A stretch of DNA of 64,000 nucleotides from Botryotinia globosa (taxonomy: Eukaryota; Ascomycota; Leotiomycetes; Helotiales; Sclerotiniaceae). Every line of letters begins with the position of its first letter. The first letter of the stretch is position 1. Shown here piece by piece: positions 21,872-32,625 of this stretch. The position numbers and the translations under genes are program-made. The notes beneath the pieces are model-generated. The model saw nothing but the letters and a program-made list of their open reading frames with translations, ran no database searches and was not told the origin of the DNA. The stretch spans positions 1,860,001 through 1,924,000 of the forward strand of contig RCSZ01000001.1 of the NCBI GenBank assembly GCA_014898425.1. The letters are read 5' to 3'.

Positions 21872-23981
21872 ATGGCGGATGAGGCAAGCACGCGAGATGA
21901 GGTGGTGCCCCCTCAGTCCCCAGGCACTTCAGCTCCAGATGCTGTTGTAGAGCCCCAAGTCGATGTGTCGGAAGGCGCCAACGGTAGCAATGGTGCTGAG
22001 AATGAAGCTGTTTCCGAGGATCCAGTCGCGACTTCCGGCACGAGCGCGACGGAAGAAGGTACAATTGCTTTTCTATTGTCTCAATTCCCATCACTTTTCT
22101 TTTGCTAATCTTATTTCTTTAGTTAAGAGTAGCAACGCCGAAGCTAAATCAGAGAAGATGGACGAACAAACAATTCCCGATCGCTCAGTGCAGGAGGCGC
22201 CATCCGCGTCTACCCCCGCAGATGGCGACGATGCAGAATTGAAGGGCGAAGAACAATCAGATGATGGGGCTCCAGCAGCGGATGAGTCTGCAGAGTTAGC
22301 AGATGCTGCCGCCAGCACACCCGCTTCAGCCAGCAAGTCAAAGGGTCGACGCAAGTCTAGCGTGCCAGAACACAAGAAAAAGTTGAACAAAAAGCAATCC
22401 AAGGCGAAGTTGACGCATACGGATGCGAAGCCCGGCGATTACTTCTACGTGCGATTGAAGGGATATCCTTTGTGGCCTGCAATTGTCTGCGACGAGGACA
22501 TGCTTCCCAGCACCCTCATCAAATCTCGCCCAGTCACAGCAATGAGAGCAGATGGTACCTACAGAAGTGATTACGAAGATGGCGGTTCTAAGTCCAAAGA
22601 CAGAACATTCCCTGTCATGTATCTTTTTACGAATGAATTGTAAGTGCCTAGCAAAACTCCTGGAGATGAATCTTGCTGATCAATTTAGTGGCTGGATACC
22701 AAATTACGATCTCCTTGATCTCGATCTAGATACAGTCGGGGACGTTCCCAATAATATGCGCAAAGATTTATACGCTGCGCATCAACTTGCCGCCGAAAAA
22801 AACGATTTGGATTATTTCAAAACTGTGTTGACAGAGTTCATGGAGCAGAAGAGAGCGGACGAGGAAGCCAAAGAGGCTGCAAAGGCAGCCAAGAAGGCAA
22901 AGAAAGAGAAGAAAGAAAAGACGCCAAAGAAAGCTGCTCCTAAATTGGATAACAATGAAGACACAGAGATGATGGATGTCAGTGCTATCCCTGATGACGA
23001 GGAGGTCGAAGTACCAAAATCAACTCAGAAGAAGCGCAAAAACCCTTCACAAGTTCCCGAGGATGATACTGTATGTCACCATTCAAGTATAAGTTTTAAC
23101 TATTATCAAGACTAACATAGTAACCCAGCAGCAGCCTGATACCGCCCCAAAGAAGCCTCGTATCAAGTTAAACAATACTCCAAAGGCTGCGAATGGTACA
23201 TCTACTCCAAAGCCTGCCAAAGAAGCAAAGGAGCCCAAGTCCGCAAAGGATAAGAGCAAGACAAAGAAGGCTGCTGCGAAAACCAAAGATGCCGCCCCTG
23301 TCGCTCCTCCTGAACCAGAACTCACCCCTGAAGAGAAAAGGGTCAAGAAAGAGGTTTGATAACTTCCTCCAACAACTTAGTTATTGTGTCTAACAATTCT
23401 TCTAGAAAGAGATCCTGTTCTTGAGGCACAAACTTCAAAAAGGTCTTCTGACTAAAGACCAAGAGCCCAAGGCAGATGAGATGCAACAAATGTCCGAGTA
23501 TGTCAACAAGCTCGAAGGTTATGCCGATCTCGAGGTTAGCATCATCAGACGAACCAAAATAAACAAAGTTCTCAAGGCTATTTTGAAGCTACCTGTCATT
23601 CCCAAAGAAGAAGAATTTCAATTCAAATCAAGGTCTCAGAGCTTACTTGATAAATGGAACAGACTTCTAGCCAGCGAACAGGTCGCACCAGCTACCACTG
23701 AGGCCCCTGCCAACGGCACCAGGGATGATAGTAAGGAGAAAGACGAGCCAAAATCCGACAGCGTGGCAGCAAATGGCATCACCCAAACCGATGAGTCAAA
23801 GACGGAGGAGAAATCACCTGCCCTCGACACACCACTTACCGCCCTGCCCAAAGATGAGGTTGCCAGCAATGATGAGCCCGCGCCTGTCACAGAAGAATAT
23901 CCAGGGGTAAAGCTCCCTTCAAGAGCAATTAAGACAACAAGTATTGACAGAATATTAGGAAGCGGAAGCACCAGCTGTTGA
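21872..23981 (+). CDS. PWWP-domain chromatin protein with TFIIS-N/LEDGF-like helical domain
   Basis: Five exons: 21872-22058, 22123-22639, 22689-23070, 23129-23353 and 23406-23981. All have GT-AG introns and frame-consistent joins, giving 628 aa. An acidic Ala/Ser-rich N-terminus and a basic patch (KGRRKSSVPEHKKKLNKK) precede a PWWP domain at about residues 165-260, with the core motif read as YPLWPAIV. A long Lys/Glu/Ala-rich linker follows. Residues about 440-540 (FLRHKLQKGLL, MQQMSEYVNKLEGY, LEVSIIRRTKINKVLKAI) resemble the helical domain of the TFIIS-N/LEDGF type. PWWP domains bind methylated histone tails and DNA, so a role in reading H3K36 methylation or in remodelling complexes (compare yeast Ioc4 or Pdp3) is inferred; orthology is not settled. 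The exon 4 acceptor is a tandem CAGCAGCAG. Confidence 0.88.
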
Positions 23982-24823
23982 ATCAGAAGCATGAATTATT
24001 TTCCCTCTGAGGAAAGCGAAAAACACACCAGCTTAGGCCAAACAACTTGCGGCCAGCGTGTGCGATCAACACCAAGATCGGTTAATGAGCAGAATTGGCC
24101 CCCTCTAGGTCTCCAGTCGTCGTCTTTTCAGGCATCGTCGTCTCGACTTGAGGTTAATAGTTTTGCATTTGCTTTGCGGGTTCCCATTGTAACATTAAGA
24201 GCTATCGGATTGTTATTTCTTTTAACCCCTGGCTTTTCAGAATGCCACAAATCACCCTTGTACAAATTTCCTTTTCTGAAAAGCACGTTATGGCGGATGC
24301 GTGGGGAGTTAGTTGACTGCGGATTTTCAAGTTGGCACGGATGAACGCTCACTTTTCTTCTTTGACATTAAGGTTTTCTTCAATTTACGTTAGGAAATTG
24401 GCCCAAAATCACAATTAAGATATGAAAACAACAATGGCAATTCTCAAATTACTTGACCGTTCTCTGATTAGATATCAATAGATCACAGCGCGTTTGTGAA
24501 TGTGATATCGTAAGGTTATACATCGAATCCCCGTTTTGATCTCACATTCTCTGTCATGAAGACACAAAAAAGCTCTTGATTGCTTTTAGAGCCTGAGTGA
24601 ATGCTATAGCACTATTGCTAAACATGAGTTGGCACGCCAAATTAATAGGAATGAGCGAATCGAGATAAAGTAGTAAATGAATGTACGAGGAATAGGTAAG
24701 CATAGGAAGTGCAAAATTCACCGCCTCCTTATCAGGAGTCACTGCTGGCAGAATTATTTATCGCAAAAATAAATTTCGTCGATCTGAATTAACAAAAACC
24801 TCATACACAATATACAATATACA
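23982..24823. other. Intergenic, nothing recognised
   Basis: About 840 bp between two plus-strand genes. A 117-codon open frame just after the PWWP stop codon shows no family features and is probably 3' UTR. The last 60 bp before RCL1 are A/T-rich (ATATACAATATACA). Confidence 0.6.
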
Positions 24824-26050
24824 ATGTCCGCCCCTACCCCCGAAATTCTTCGCTTTACAACCCACAAGTCCCTGAGCCACCGACTCGTTCTCTCTGCTTT
24901 AACAGGTCGTCCAATTCATATCTCACAGATCCGAAGCTCCTCACCTACCAATCCGGGTCTTGCACCTCACGAAGTATCCTTCTTGCGCCTCCTAGAATCC
25001 GTCAGCAATGGATCGTCTGTACAAATATCTTACACCGGTACAACGCTAGTCTACAATCCAGGTGTTATAGCTGGATCGATTGATGGATTGGGTGCAGATG
25101 TGGATGGAGTGATCAAATGCCACTTGCCGGCGAATAATACTCGGGGAGTTAGTTATTTCTTGCTGCCTTTATGTATGCTTGCGCCTTTTGCAAAGAAGGC
25201 CGTCAATGTAAGGTTTGAGGGAGAAGGAGTTATCACAAGTGCAACGGAAGCAGGAGATATTTCAGTGGACAGTGTCAGAACGGCCATTCTACCACTTTAC
25301 GAACCATTCGGAATCATGGCCAGCAAATTAGAAATCAGAGTTTTACAGAGAAGTTGTCCGGGAGCGGGAGGCAAGGGCGGTGGAGGCGTAGTGGAGTTAC
25401 GGTTTGGGAGCCAGATCAAGGCGCTACCGAAAACTTTGCATTTGAACAGGAGTCCTGGAAGGGTGAGGAGGATAAGAGGAGTGGCATACGCGACAGGTGT
25501 GAGCAACAGTCATAATGCGAGAATGATACACGAGGCTAGAGGTATTTTGAATCCATTGGTGGGAGATATCCATATTGCGACACAGTACGATCAAGCGCCG
25601 CTAGTATCGGCAAAGGACAAAACGAATCCAAGCGCGAAAAAGAGGACAGGAGTAGGTTTTGGGTTGGCATTGATTGCGGAGACCAGTTCTGCGGGTGTAA
25701 TATATACGGCGGATGTGGTCTCTCCGAGTGCAGGAGGTGTCGCTCCCGAAGATATTGGAAAGCAGTGTGCATATCAGTTGTTAGAAATTATATCACAGGG
25801 AGGGTGTGTGACGAAGGCTGGAGCACCCACAGTACTGACAATGATGGCAATGGGTTCAGAGGATATCGGCAGATTGAGACTAGGACGAGAAATAATAGCC
25901 TCAGAGGATCTAATAACACTAGGAAGAGATCTAAAAAGGTTTGGGGCAAGCAGTTGGGGTTTACGAGATGTAGACGAAGACGAAAGTGAGGATATCATAG
26001 TGAGCGTTAAGGGCACGGGGGTGGGAAATGTTGGCAGAGGCGTACAGTAG
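24824..26050 (+). CDS. RCL1: RNA 3'-terminal phosphate cyclase-like protein (18S rRNA processing)
   Basis: Nucleolar factor of the U3 small-subunit processome, involved with Bms1 in 18S rRNA maturation. One exon, 408 aa, the usual family length. The protein begins ILRFTTHKSLSHRLVLSALTGRPIHI, the RTC/Rcl1 opening. It lacks the catalytic histidine context of true cyclases and carries Rcl1-type blocks such as RGVAYATGVSNSHNARMIHEARG and GFGLALIAETSSAGVIYTAD. The C-terminal KAGAPTVLTMMAMGSEDIGRLRLG is also typical. The ATG at 24824 lies directly after an AT-rich leader. It converges with the DSC4-like gene, the stops being about 130 bp apart. Confidence 0.96.
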   Translation: MSAPTPEILRFTTHKSLSHRLVLSALTGRPIHISQIRSSSPTNPGLAPHEVSFLRLLESVSNGSSVQISYTGTTLVYNPGVIAGSIDGLGADVDGVIKCHLPANNTRGVSYFLLPLCMLAPFAKKAVNVRFEGEGVITSATEAGDISVDSVRTAILPLYEPFGIMASKLEIRVLQRSCPGAGGKGGGGVVELRFGSQIKALPKTLHLNRSPGRVRRIRGVAYATGVSNSHNARMIHEARGILNPLVGDIHIATQYDQAPLVSAKDKTNPSAKKRTGVGFGLALIAETSSAGVIYTADVVSPSAGGVAPEDIGKQCAYQLLEIISQGGCVTKAGAPTVLTMMAMGSEDIGRLRLGREIIASEDLITLGRDLKRFGASSWGLRDVDEDESEDIIVSVKGTGVGNVGRGVQ

Positions 26051-26180
26051 CATAATAAAGCCAATAATCACCTGTTTATCTAAATTCATAACAAATATTT
26101 ACCATATATAGTAGTATGTGCAGGTTACGCTGACTTCTTAACACGTTATGTGGAACCTCCTTTTGTGCACCTTTAGTGGT

Positions 26181-27228
26181 TCATTGCAAGCTGCGCTGAA
26201 ATCTTCGAGCAATAAAATCAAGCCTCGGGTTCCTTGCCGGAAGCTCAGCGACATTAGCAGACAAAGAGTTTGCTCGTACCGAGCCAGAAGCAGCCCCTGA
26301 GAGTGCCAACTGACTGCGAAGCGTATTCAAAACACTGAATTCCCCTATAACGGCTGTCCCTGTCCAAAAAATATCCAATGGCCCATCATCTGATTCTCTA
26401 TTCACTGGCTCAGCTAGCAGCTCTTCTCGTTCATCTTGCTCGTTCTCTTCTGTAGTAAATTCTTGAGTCCGCGAGCGAGCGGCAGCTCTTGTGCGACCTA
26501 GCGACTGCATTTCAATGTCCTCCAGCCCGGCGACAGGATCCCTCAATACGCCTCGTTCCTCTGCATCATAATCTTGTGTGGGGAGTGGTGTTTGGCCGTC
26601 GGTGGTTTTCTTTCCATAGGCCGTTAAAAACTTGTCAAGCTTCTCTCTATCCAGATGAACCGTGAATAATATGGCTTGTAAAATCAATACAAGTAAATCC
26701 AAGACTACCAATTTCAGCTTCGATGAAGGTCCTTTTTGACCAATGAGATCGATTATAATTCCTCCATGAAGATATCCTCTCATCTCCTCTGTAGACCCCG
26801 ATGGCGCAAGGAAAATGTGTAAAAGTATACAAAGAATATTCGTGCCCAATAGCATTATAACCCATGAGGAACTTTGAGGCGGCTGTCTGACATTCTTTGG
26901 CTTTGGTGTGAGAATAATAAATTGAGTGAGGGCGCGTATGAATAGTTGGAAGAATGAGCAGCTTTAGATTTATTAGCTTGAGCAAACCAAGAAGACTGGA
27001 GAGAGCTATTTACTCCATGTAATATAACACGCATAATTGGCAGTAAACCGCGAAGTCGAGATTTGCCATCAACGAGCTTGCTAACTCATACTTCTTTCTC
27101 ATTTGTTCGTAAGCTCTTTTTTGAGCTGGAGTGCTGGAGCGATGTCGACGTCGCCGGCTCGATAGCCCACTTCTGCCATTGGGAGGGGTTGCCGATGGGC
27201 CCGATACTGATGTGGAATCATTGTTCAT
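26181..27228 (-). CDS. DSC4: DUF1746 protein, Dsc E3 ligase complex subunit 4-like
   Basis: Two exons, 27228-27014 and 26961-26181. The intron has GTAAAT and AAG ends, and the join reads YYMDCSFFQLFIRALTQFI. The product is 331 aa. A Ser/Arg-rich N-terminus precedes YEQMRKKYELASSLMANLDF and about four hydrophobic segments (about residues 55-70, 72-90, 100-125, 145-170), including SSWVIMLLGTNILCILLHIFL. This is the fungal DUF1746 pattern. In fission yeast this family is Dsc4, part of the Golgi Dsc ubiquitin ligase that activates SREBP-type transcription factors and acts with Cdc48. The cytosolic C-terminus is acidic and variable. The family match is good; orthology to Dsc4 is inferred. Confidence 0.82.
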
Positions 27229-27703
27229 TGCTTTCAGGAGTCATTGAAGATTTGAGATGATGTGTATGATGGTCGGAGGTTTGGAAGTTCACATCTTTTT
27301 GAACGTGAAAAATAGAGGGCAAGTGACACTTGCGGCTCTGATAGTTCACTGGTCCGATTATCAAAAGCTTTTGAAGCTGTTGATGCGCAACAGGATGGAA
27401 TAGGCGACAGAACGGATTGGACGTTGCAGGGTTGTTTAGTTTTACTTACATAAGCGGAATTGTAATGGATTCGGCACGCTCCAATAATGTGTTGGCAAGA
27501 TTTAAAACCTTTCAAACTCTTTCAATCTTTCTAAAGAGATGAGTTGCACAGTATCTATTCACTCTATTCTTTACATACTGGTGATCATTGAAAATCAGTG
27601 CAAGACGATAGCTGTATAAATTATATTCATAATTTGATTTTTGTGCTGCAGTGCAATGTCAATTCTTTCCAACCACAGAAAATTGGACAATGCAATCCCT
27701 TTC
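27229..27703. other. Intergenic, nothing recognised
   Basis: About 475 bp between the start of the DSC4-like gene and the 3' end of the 2EXR gene on the same strand. No coding signal. Confidence 0.6.
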
Positions 27704-28498
27704 CTATGTTCCCAAAACGAGACGTAGGAATTGCGAATTGTAGTGAAAAACTTCGGGATCGATATCATTCCTAGCTGTTACCCTAACAAGCATCGCCATT
27801 TGATCTTGCCAATTTCGATCTGATCTGGAAATCGCCCTGTCATTCCATCTATCAAACCACCAATGTTTAGAACACTGGCCCATGGCTTTTGCTGAACAAA
27901 CTAGTTTTGGCCAATGTGTCGGCCAGCCATGCTCAACTTCGTCTACCTTGTCAAAACACATTTGCGCAAACATATATCCATACCTCCTCATGCCAACTAT
28001 ATCATCATGATGGCAAGCAATGGCCAATTCTTCCAATCCTTCAAACCTCTTGAATTCTCGCAGATTATCAAACACGTGCGGAATCAGGTAATGCTCGTGT
28101 ATGAGAATCTTTTTTATCCTCCTGCATTCTTCATCCGTGATTTTTCCACCCAGTCGACCTGGGATGCTTCCCATTGATGGCCAGTTGAAGCACAAGAAGT
28201 CTTGATCATAATTGATGCAGGTGTGGGAAAAGATGGGAGACGAGAAAGTCCAATAAGCAAGTGATATTGAACGAGACTCGCTTGAGGTATGAAGTATAGG
28301 AGGAGGCTTCCGATCACAAATGAATCGGCTATCTGACGGGGACCATGATAGCCCAATATATGGTGAGGTGAGTAAGATGGCGTAGTTCCAGATTTGGAGG
28401 CGAAGTTCAGTGGGTAACTTTGCGAATAAGTGGAAGGATGTAGGAAAACCAGTTGAAGATAGTGCTTTATCGGCGCAGCAAGTCATTCCTAAACACAT
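27704..28498 (-). CDS. 2EXR domain-containing protein
   Basis: One exon of 264 aa from the first ATG (MCLGMTCCADK); 13 further open codons upstream have no ATG. The motif FHLFAKLPTELRLQIWNYAI at about residues 22-41 is the hallmark of the 2EXR domain, an F-box-like helical module greatly expanded in filamentous ascomycetes. After it come ICDRKPPPILHTSSESRSISL and Trp/Cys-rich segments typical of these proteins. Their biochemical role is mostly unknown. An additional small 5' exon is possible. Confidence 0.8.
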   Translation of the reverse strand: MCLGMTCCADKALSSTGFPTSFHLFAKLPTELRLQIWNYAILLTSPYIGLSWSPSDSRFICDRKPPPILHTSSESRSISLAYWTFSSPIFSHTCINYDQDFLCFNWPSMGSIPGRLGGKITDEECRRIKKILIHEHYLIPHVFDNLREFKRFEGLEELAIACHHDDIVGMRRYGYMFAQMCFDKVDEVEHGWPTHWPKLVCSAKAMGQCSKHWWFDRWNDRAISRSDRNWQDQMAMLVRVTARNDIDPEVFHYNSQFLRLVLGT

Positions 28499-29322
28499 CT
28501 TGGTGCCAGGAGATGGGTAAATTGTAGTTTCTGTCAAAGTGGCAATGTAGTAGAGATCTCGTGGCTATTAGTGACACTTGTGGCTATTGTCTCTCAATAC
28601 TTGGCTCGGGGCCAAGGAACGGCAATCGGTATCATGAAATAGCTAAAGGCAAACAAGTGAAGAAAATGGTATACATTCAAGTAGTAGACGGGATATATAT
28701 AAATGGACCAAACCTTACAGCTGTTGGCGTTTCGCAATGCGAGGAGGGGCGAGATCCTTGTACATGGTTGTACTGTACTCACAAAGTATACCATAAATAC
28801 CGCTGGGACCTCTTTACCGATACGAGATGCGGTGATGTGATGTGATGAAGAAACATTTTTGGTAACATTGGAGTCCCCCACACCAATCTTGGGTATATTC
28901 GTTTTATTCTCGAATCTGGTGGGACAAAAATAGTACCAATGCAAGCGTCAGAGTGCCCTGGCAGACTGGGCATGTCTCCTTGACGCGGAAGAAGCCGGAC
29001 AACAAATCAAGGTAAATCCACCAAAATGCTAAAGATAAAGATGCCAAAAAGTCAAAAGCGCTATAATGAATGTCATGCGTACTTTTCATAAATTGAAAAC
29101 AATTCATTTCAAAGTGTTGATGTGTTTGGAAAAGAAATCTACCTTTAGTAAATTGGGCGGACAACATGAGAATCTAATTAATATAGGATTTTCTTTTTTC
29201 GTTTGAGGGTGGGACGATTTTGATATCGAAAAGCAGCTGAAGAATTGACAAATGAACAAATGAAAAGCAAGTAACTCACGTGAAGCGACTGTTTGACTGT
29301 CTGGTGAACGTGGGTAGCTCGA

Positions 29323-29380
29323 GGGTAGGTAGGTAGGTAGGTAGGTAGGTAGGTAGGTAGGTAGGTAGGTAGGTAGGTAG
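29323..29380. repeat. GGTA tetranucleotide microsatellite
   Basis: About 14 uninterrupted copies of GGTA (TACC on the other strand). It creates artificial proline-rich or Leu-Pro-Thr-Tyr frames on the minus strand that should not be called genes. Confidence 0.95.
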
Positions 29381-29537
29381 AGAGGCAGAGACATATATAT
29401 AGATGTATGTAAATTGAGACGTTGACAATCAGTATATTCTGAGAAAGCAATTTATTTCAACAGACAAGTAGATATCTATCTACCTCTGCTTGAAGAAACA
29501 TTGGTGATGATCATGCATATGAGTGAGTGAAGAGGGA

Positions 29538-29585
29538 GGTGAGGGAGCGAGGGAGTGAGGGAGTGAGGGAGTGAGGGAGTGAGGG
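29538..29585. repeat. GGGAGTGA minisatellite
   Basis: About five to six copies of an 8-nt G-rich unit, purine-rich on the plus strand, about 140 bp upstream of the Phe-tRNA synthetase start. Confidence 0.9.
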
Positions 29586-29662
29586 GTCGGATAAAAACCC
29601 CTCCTAATGCCTTAATTATTTTTAAGGCATCACCACACCTGAACCTTCAAAATTATTGGGTT

Positions 29663-29669
29663 TGAGTCA
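29663..29669 (+). promoter_or_regulatory. Gcn4/CPC1-type site TGAGTCA upstream of Phe-tRNA synthetase
   Basis: A perfect TGAGTCA lies about 60 bp upstream of the FRS2 start codon. In fungi this is the core site of the Gcn4/CPC1 bZIP regulator of general amino-acid control, which is known to act on some aminoacyl-tRNA synthetase genes. Function here is inferred from sequence and position. Confidence 0.5.
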
Positions 29670-29727
29670 CCTCTAACATTTATTATTACTATTGTAACAA
29701 CGAACTTGTATTGTAATTCTTCCAAAC

Positions 29728-31404
29728 ATGGCGTCCGATCTACCGTCCGAGATTCTTCAGGCTCTCTCCAAAAATGACAATATCCTTTCCTCGGAAGCAT
29801 TTCCTTCCCAAAAGTCCACCGACGTCAAAGGTGCTTTGGACAGACTTGGCTCAAGGTCTATGATCACATACGAAACGATAGATCGCGAAGAAGTTATACT
29901 GGAAGCAGAGGCTGAAGAAATTGCCAACAATGGTAGTCATGAGGCTCGAGTTTTTGAGGCTCTGCAAAAGGCAATGGATGGACTCACAGTTTCTGAATTA
30001 GAAGCTGCTGTGGGAGATAAGAACGTTGTCAAGGTTGGTCAAGGTAAGGCATTTAAGTCAAAATGGATTGCGAAAGGTAAAGATGGAAGGCTGGTAGCAT
30101 CAGTGAGTTATCCTTCTCCAATTCTACAGATTTCGTTCTAAGTCTTGCAGACCGATTCTATCCAGGACACAACTCGAGAACAGCTCCAAATTATCCAAAA
30201 GACTCGTGCGCATCCAGATCCAAAAGTTATCACAGAGCTCAAGAAACGTAAGCTGGTAAAGATGCAGAAGGTTACTAGTTATAAGATCTCGAAAGGACCC
30301 AAATTCGCCTTGGAAATGGTTAAGGAAGAGACAGATTTGACAGCAGACATGCTTGCATCGTAGGTTCCAGGGACACTTTGAGTTATAATAAGTACTCACA
30401 TATTTAGGGGTGCCTGGAAAACCGCCGCTTTCAAACCATATAACTTCAAATCCCTTGGAGCAGACCAGAACTCTGGTGCATTACATCCTTTAAACAAAGT
30501 ACGACATGAATTCCGCCAAATCTTCTTCGAAATGGGTTTCGAGGAAATGCCTACCAATAACTTCGTCGAAACTGGCTTCTGGAACTTCGACGCTCTCTTT
30601 GTCCCACAACAACATCCTGCGAGAGATTTACAAGACACTTTCTATATTTCGGATCCTAAAACTGCAGATAAACCACGTGCAGTGGATGGGGAGGATAAAG
30701 CTGACTATGAGGCATTGTGGAAGAATGTACAAGAAGTTCACCAGGATGGAAAATATGGATCAATTGGTTATAGATATCCTTGGGCTGCGGATGAATCTTT
30801 ACGACTAGTTCTTAGAACACATACGACTGCGACCTCGACAGCAATGCTACACAAATTAGCCCAACAAAAAGGGCCCGATGGACGACCACCACCAGCAAGA
30901 TACTTCTCTATTGATCGTGTGTTTCGTAATGAGACTGTTGATGCTACTCATCTTGCTGAGTTCCACCAAGTTGAGGGTGTTATTGCAGATTATGGATTGT
31001 CCCTGGGAGGTCTTATGGAATTCATGGAGGTCTTCTTCAACAAGATGGGCCTGGAAGATTTGCGTTTCAAGCCAGCTTATAATCCTTACACCGAGCCAAG
31101 TATGGAGATTTTCAGTTACCACAAGGGTCTTGGCAAACTGGTTGAAATCGGAAACAGTGGAATGTTCAGGCCAGAAATGTTGGAGGCAATGGGTTTACCA
31201 AAAGATATGAAGGTCTTTGGTTGGGGATTAAGTTTGGAGCGTCCAACTATGATTAAATATAAGGTAAGATTTCTCCCACACTCTTGGATCATAGAATCAA
31301 TCTAATCCGTCTTTTAGGTGAACAATATCAGAGAATTGTTAGGTCACAAGGTTGATTTGAATTTCATCGAGAGAAATCCAGCTGTCAGACTAGACAAGTC
31401 ATAA
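29728..31404 (+). CDS. FRS2: Phenylalanyl-tRNA synthetase alpha subunit, cytosolic
   Basis: Charges tRNA-Phe as part of an alpha2beta2 enzyme. Four exons: 29728-30102, 30151-30359, 30408-31263 and 31318-31404 (donors GTGAGT, GTAGGT, GTAAGA), total 508 aa. The N-terminal third carries the winged-helix-like tRNA-binding repeats ([22 protein letters not shown]). The class II catalytic core includes motif 2 ([27 protein letters not shown]) and motif 3 ([15 protein letters not shown], completed by exon 4, [14 protein letters not shown]). Substrate-pocket features such as [12 protein letters not shown] and [13 protein letters not shown] are present. The absence of a mitochondrial presequence and the length mark it as the cytosolic form. 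Confidence 0.97.
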
Positions 31405-31587
31405 GGGATTAGATAGGTCTATAAAAATAAATGGTTGCACAGTTAAAAGACAATTGATACCCATGAACTCCTCTCATAAGCAATGTGCAGGGATTCAAGG
31501 TATAATGGTTTCGAGTCAATGATCAGAACGAATTGATAATGGGTATTACACTACAATGAAAATTTTCATGATGTAAATCGATAATCG

Positions 31588-32625
31588 CTAATCATGATCT
31601 TCCTCCGTTAAACCTGGACAGCCATCCATCGAATCGTCAGGATATGTGTATTTGCAGAAGAAGCAATAATTGTACTGCGACCTCAAATGTTCAACGATCT
31701 TTTGCAGTCTCTCAGCTGGTTCCAGTAGATTGAAAGCATCAAGCTCAGGGTCCTCTTCTTCCAAATCCTCTACAAGAGTATGCTGGATCCTGTCCTTTCC
31801 GAGTGCTCTCTTGTCATCCTTGTCTTCGTCCGCATCATCGTAAGTCGGTAAACGTGATAAGCTTTGTTGGAGATCATATCTCATCCTCCTATCCCTTTCC
31901 TTTTCTTCGCGCTTCCGAACTAATCCTCTCCATAAAACGTTGATCTGCTTCAACGGTTTGGTCGATATTTTGCTTTTTAGTTCATCTTTAGTTTCCCCAG
32001 ATCGTTCGCTCACGTTATCAATTGCATTCTGCATTTCCTCTTCCTCTCTTTCCCCATGCATCCTCTCCGCAACCCTCATCACTGCGCCTACCATCCCTTC
32101 CAACCTCGCATCTTCCCTCTCTTTCCTAACCCTCTCCCTATACTCCCCCTCCTCGGCCTTGACCCTCTTCCCCTCTCGTTCCACCTCCTCTCTAAATTTC
32201 CTCTTCTTCTCTTCATCCAACCCGATTCCTCCCTTCCCTTCTTTAATCGTCACTCCCACCGGTTCCAACCTCGCCCCAACATTATGCTTCGCCCCCAGCG
32301 CAGCTCCAGGCTTAAACCCCATCTTCGCCATCATCTTCAATCCCTTACTATTCGCATTCTCCGGCGCCTCCAACATCGATTTCGACAAGGCGTCTTCCCT
32401 CGTAGCATTTTCCTCAGCCGCTATCTCAGCTTTCGACTTCGTGCGCGATCGCGCTTCCGATTCTCGCTGTATGCGCTGTCTGCGTTGGCTGTATGTTTCC
32501 TTCTCTCGTGGTTTGACGGGCTCGGAAATTATCATGTTCATATAATCATCCTCCTCGTCTTCTTCTTCTTCTTCTTGCGCAGCTTCATTTGAAGCTTCTG
32601 TAGCCTTTACATCCTCTTCTGTCAT
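31588..32625 (-). CDS. GPATCH11: G-patch domain protein, GPATCH11-like (DUF4187)
   Basis: One exon, 345 aa from the ATG of MTEEDVKATE; the frame extends 25 codons further upstream but that part is hydrophobic and unlike the family. The acidic N-terminus holds the conserved DDYMNMIISEP. A G-patch (GLKMMAKMGFKPGAALGAKH... GGIGLD) covers about residues 93-137. A long charged coiled-coil region follows. The DUF4187 C-terminus (RLQKIVEHLRSQYNYCFFCKYTYPDD...CPGLTEEDHD) is clear. G-patch proteins activate DEAH RNA helicases, so a nuclear RNA-processing role is likely. The gene converges with FRS2, about 180 bp apart. Confidence 0.93.
   Translation of the reverse strand: MTEEDVKATEASNEAAQEEEEEDEEDDYMNMIISEPVKPREKETYSQRRQRIQRESEARSRTKSKAEIAAEENATREDALSKSMLEAPENANSKGLKMMAKMGFKPGAALGAKHNVGARLEPVGVTIKEGKGGIGLDEEKKRKFREEVEREGKRVKAEEGEYRERVRKEREDARLEGMVGAVMRVAERMHGEREEEEMQNAIDNVSERSGETKDELKSKISTKPLKQINVLWRGLVRKREEKERDRRMRYDLQQSLSRLPTYDDADEDKDDKRALGKDRIQHTLVEDLEEEDPELDAFNLLEPAERLQKIVEHLRSQYNYCFFCKYTYPDDSMDGCPGLTEEDHD

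Larger units (their letters stand above)
28499..29727. other. Intergenic region with GGTA and GGGAGTGA repeats
   Basis: About 1.2 kb between divergent genes. It holds the GGTA array, the GGGAGTGA minisatellite and a TGAGTCA site just before the Phe-tRNA synthetase gene. An inverted AAATAATT-centred motif (CCTTAATTATTTTTAAGG) sits near 29,610-29,627. The open frames here are short, overlap each other and lack family features. Confidence 0.6.

Noticed and set aside
23991..24344. 117-codon plus-strand frame after the PWWP gene
   Set aside because: Starts 10 bases after the PWWP stop codon, has no recognisable features, and is likely 3' UTR.
29104..29450. Minus-strand frames rich in Leu-Pro-Thr-Tyr repeats
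   Set aside because: They are the translation of the GGTA microsatellite in different phases.
31940..32592. Plus-strand frames of 178-201 codons opposite the GPATCH11-like gene
   Set aside because: They mirror the charged minus-strand coding sequence; the G-patch and DUF4187 motifs fix the real strand.
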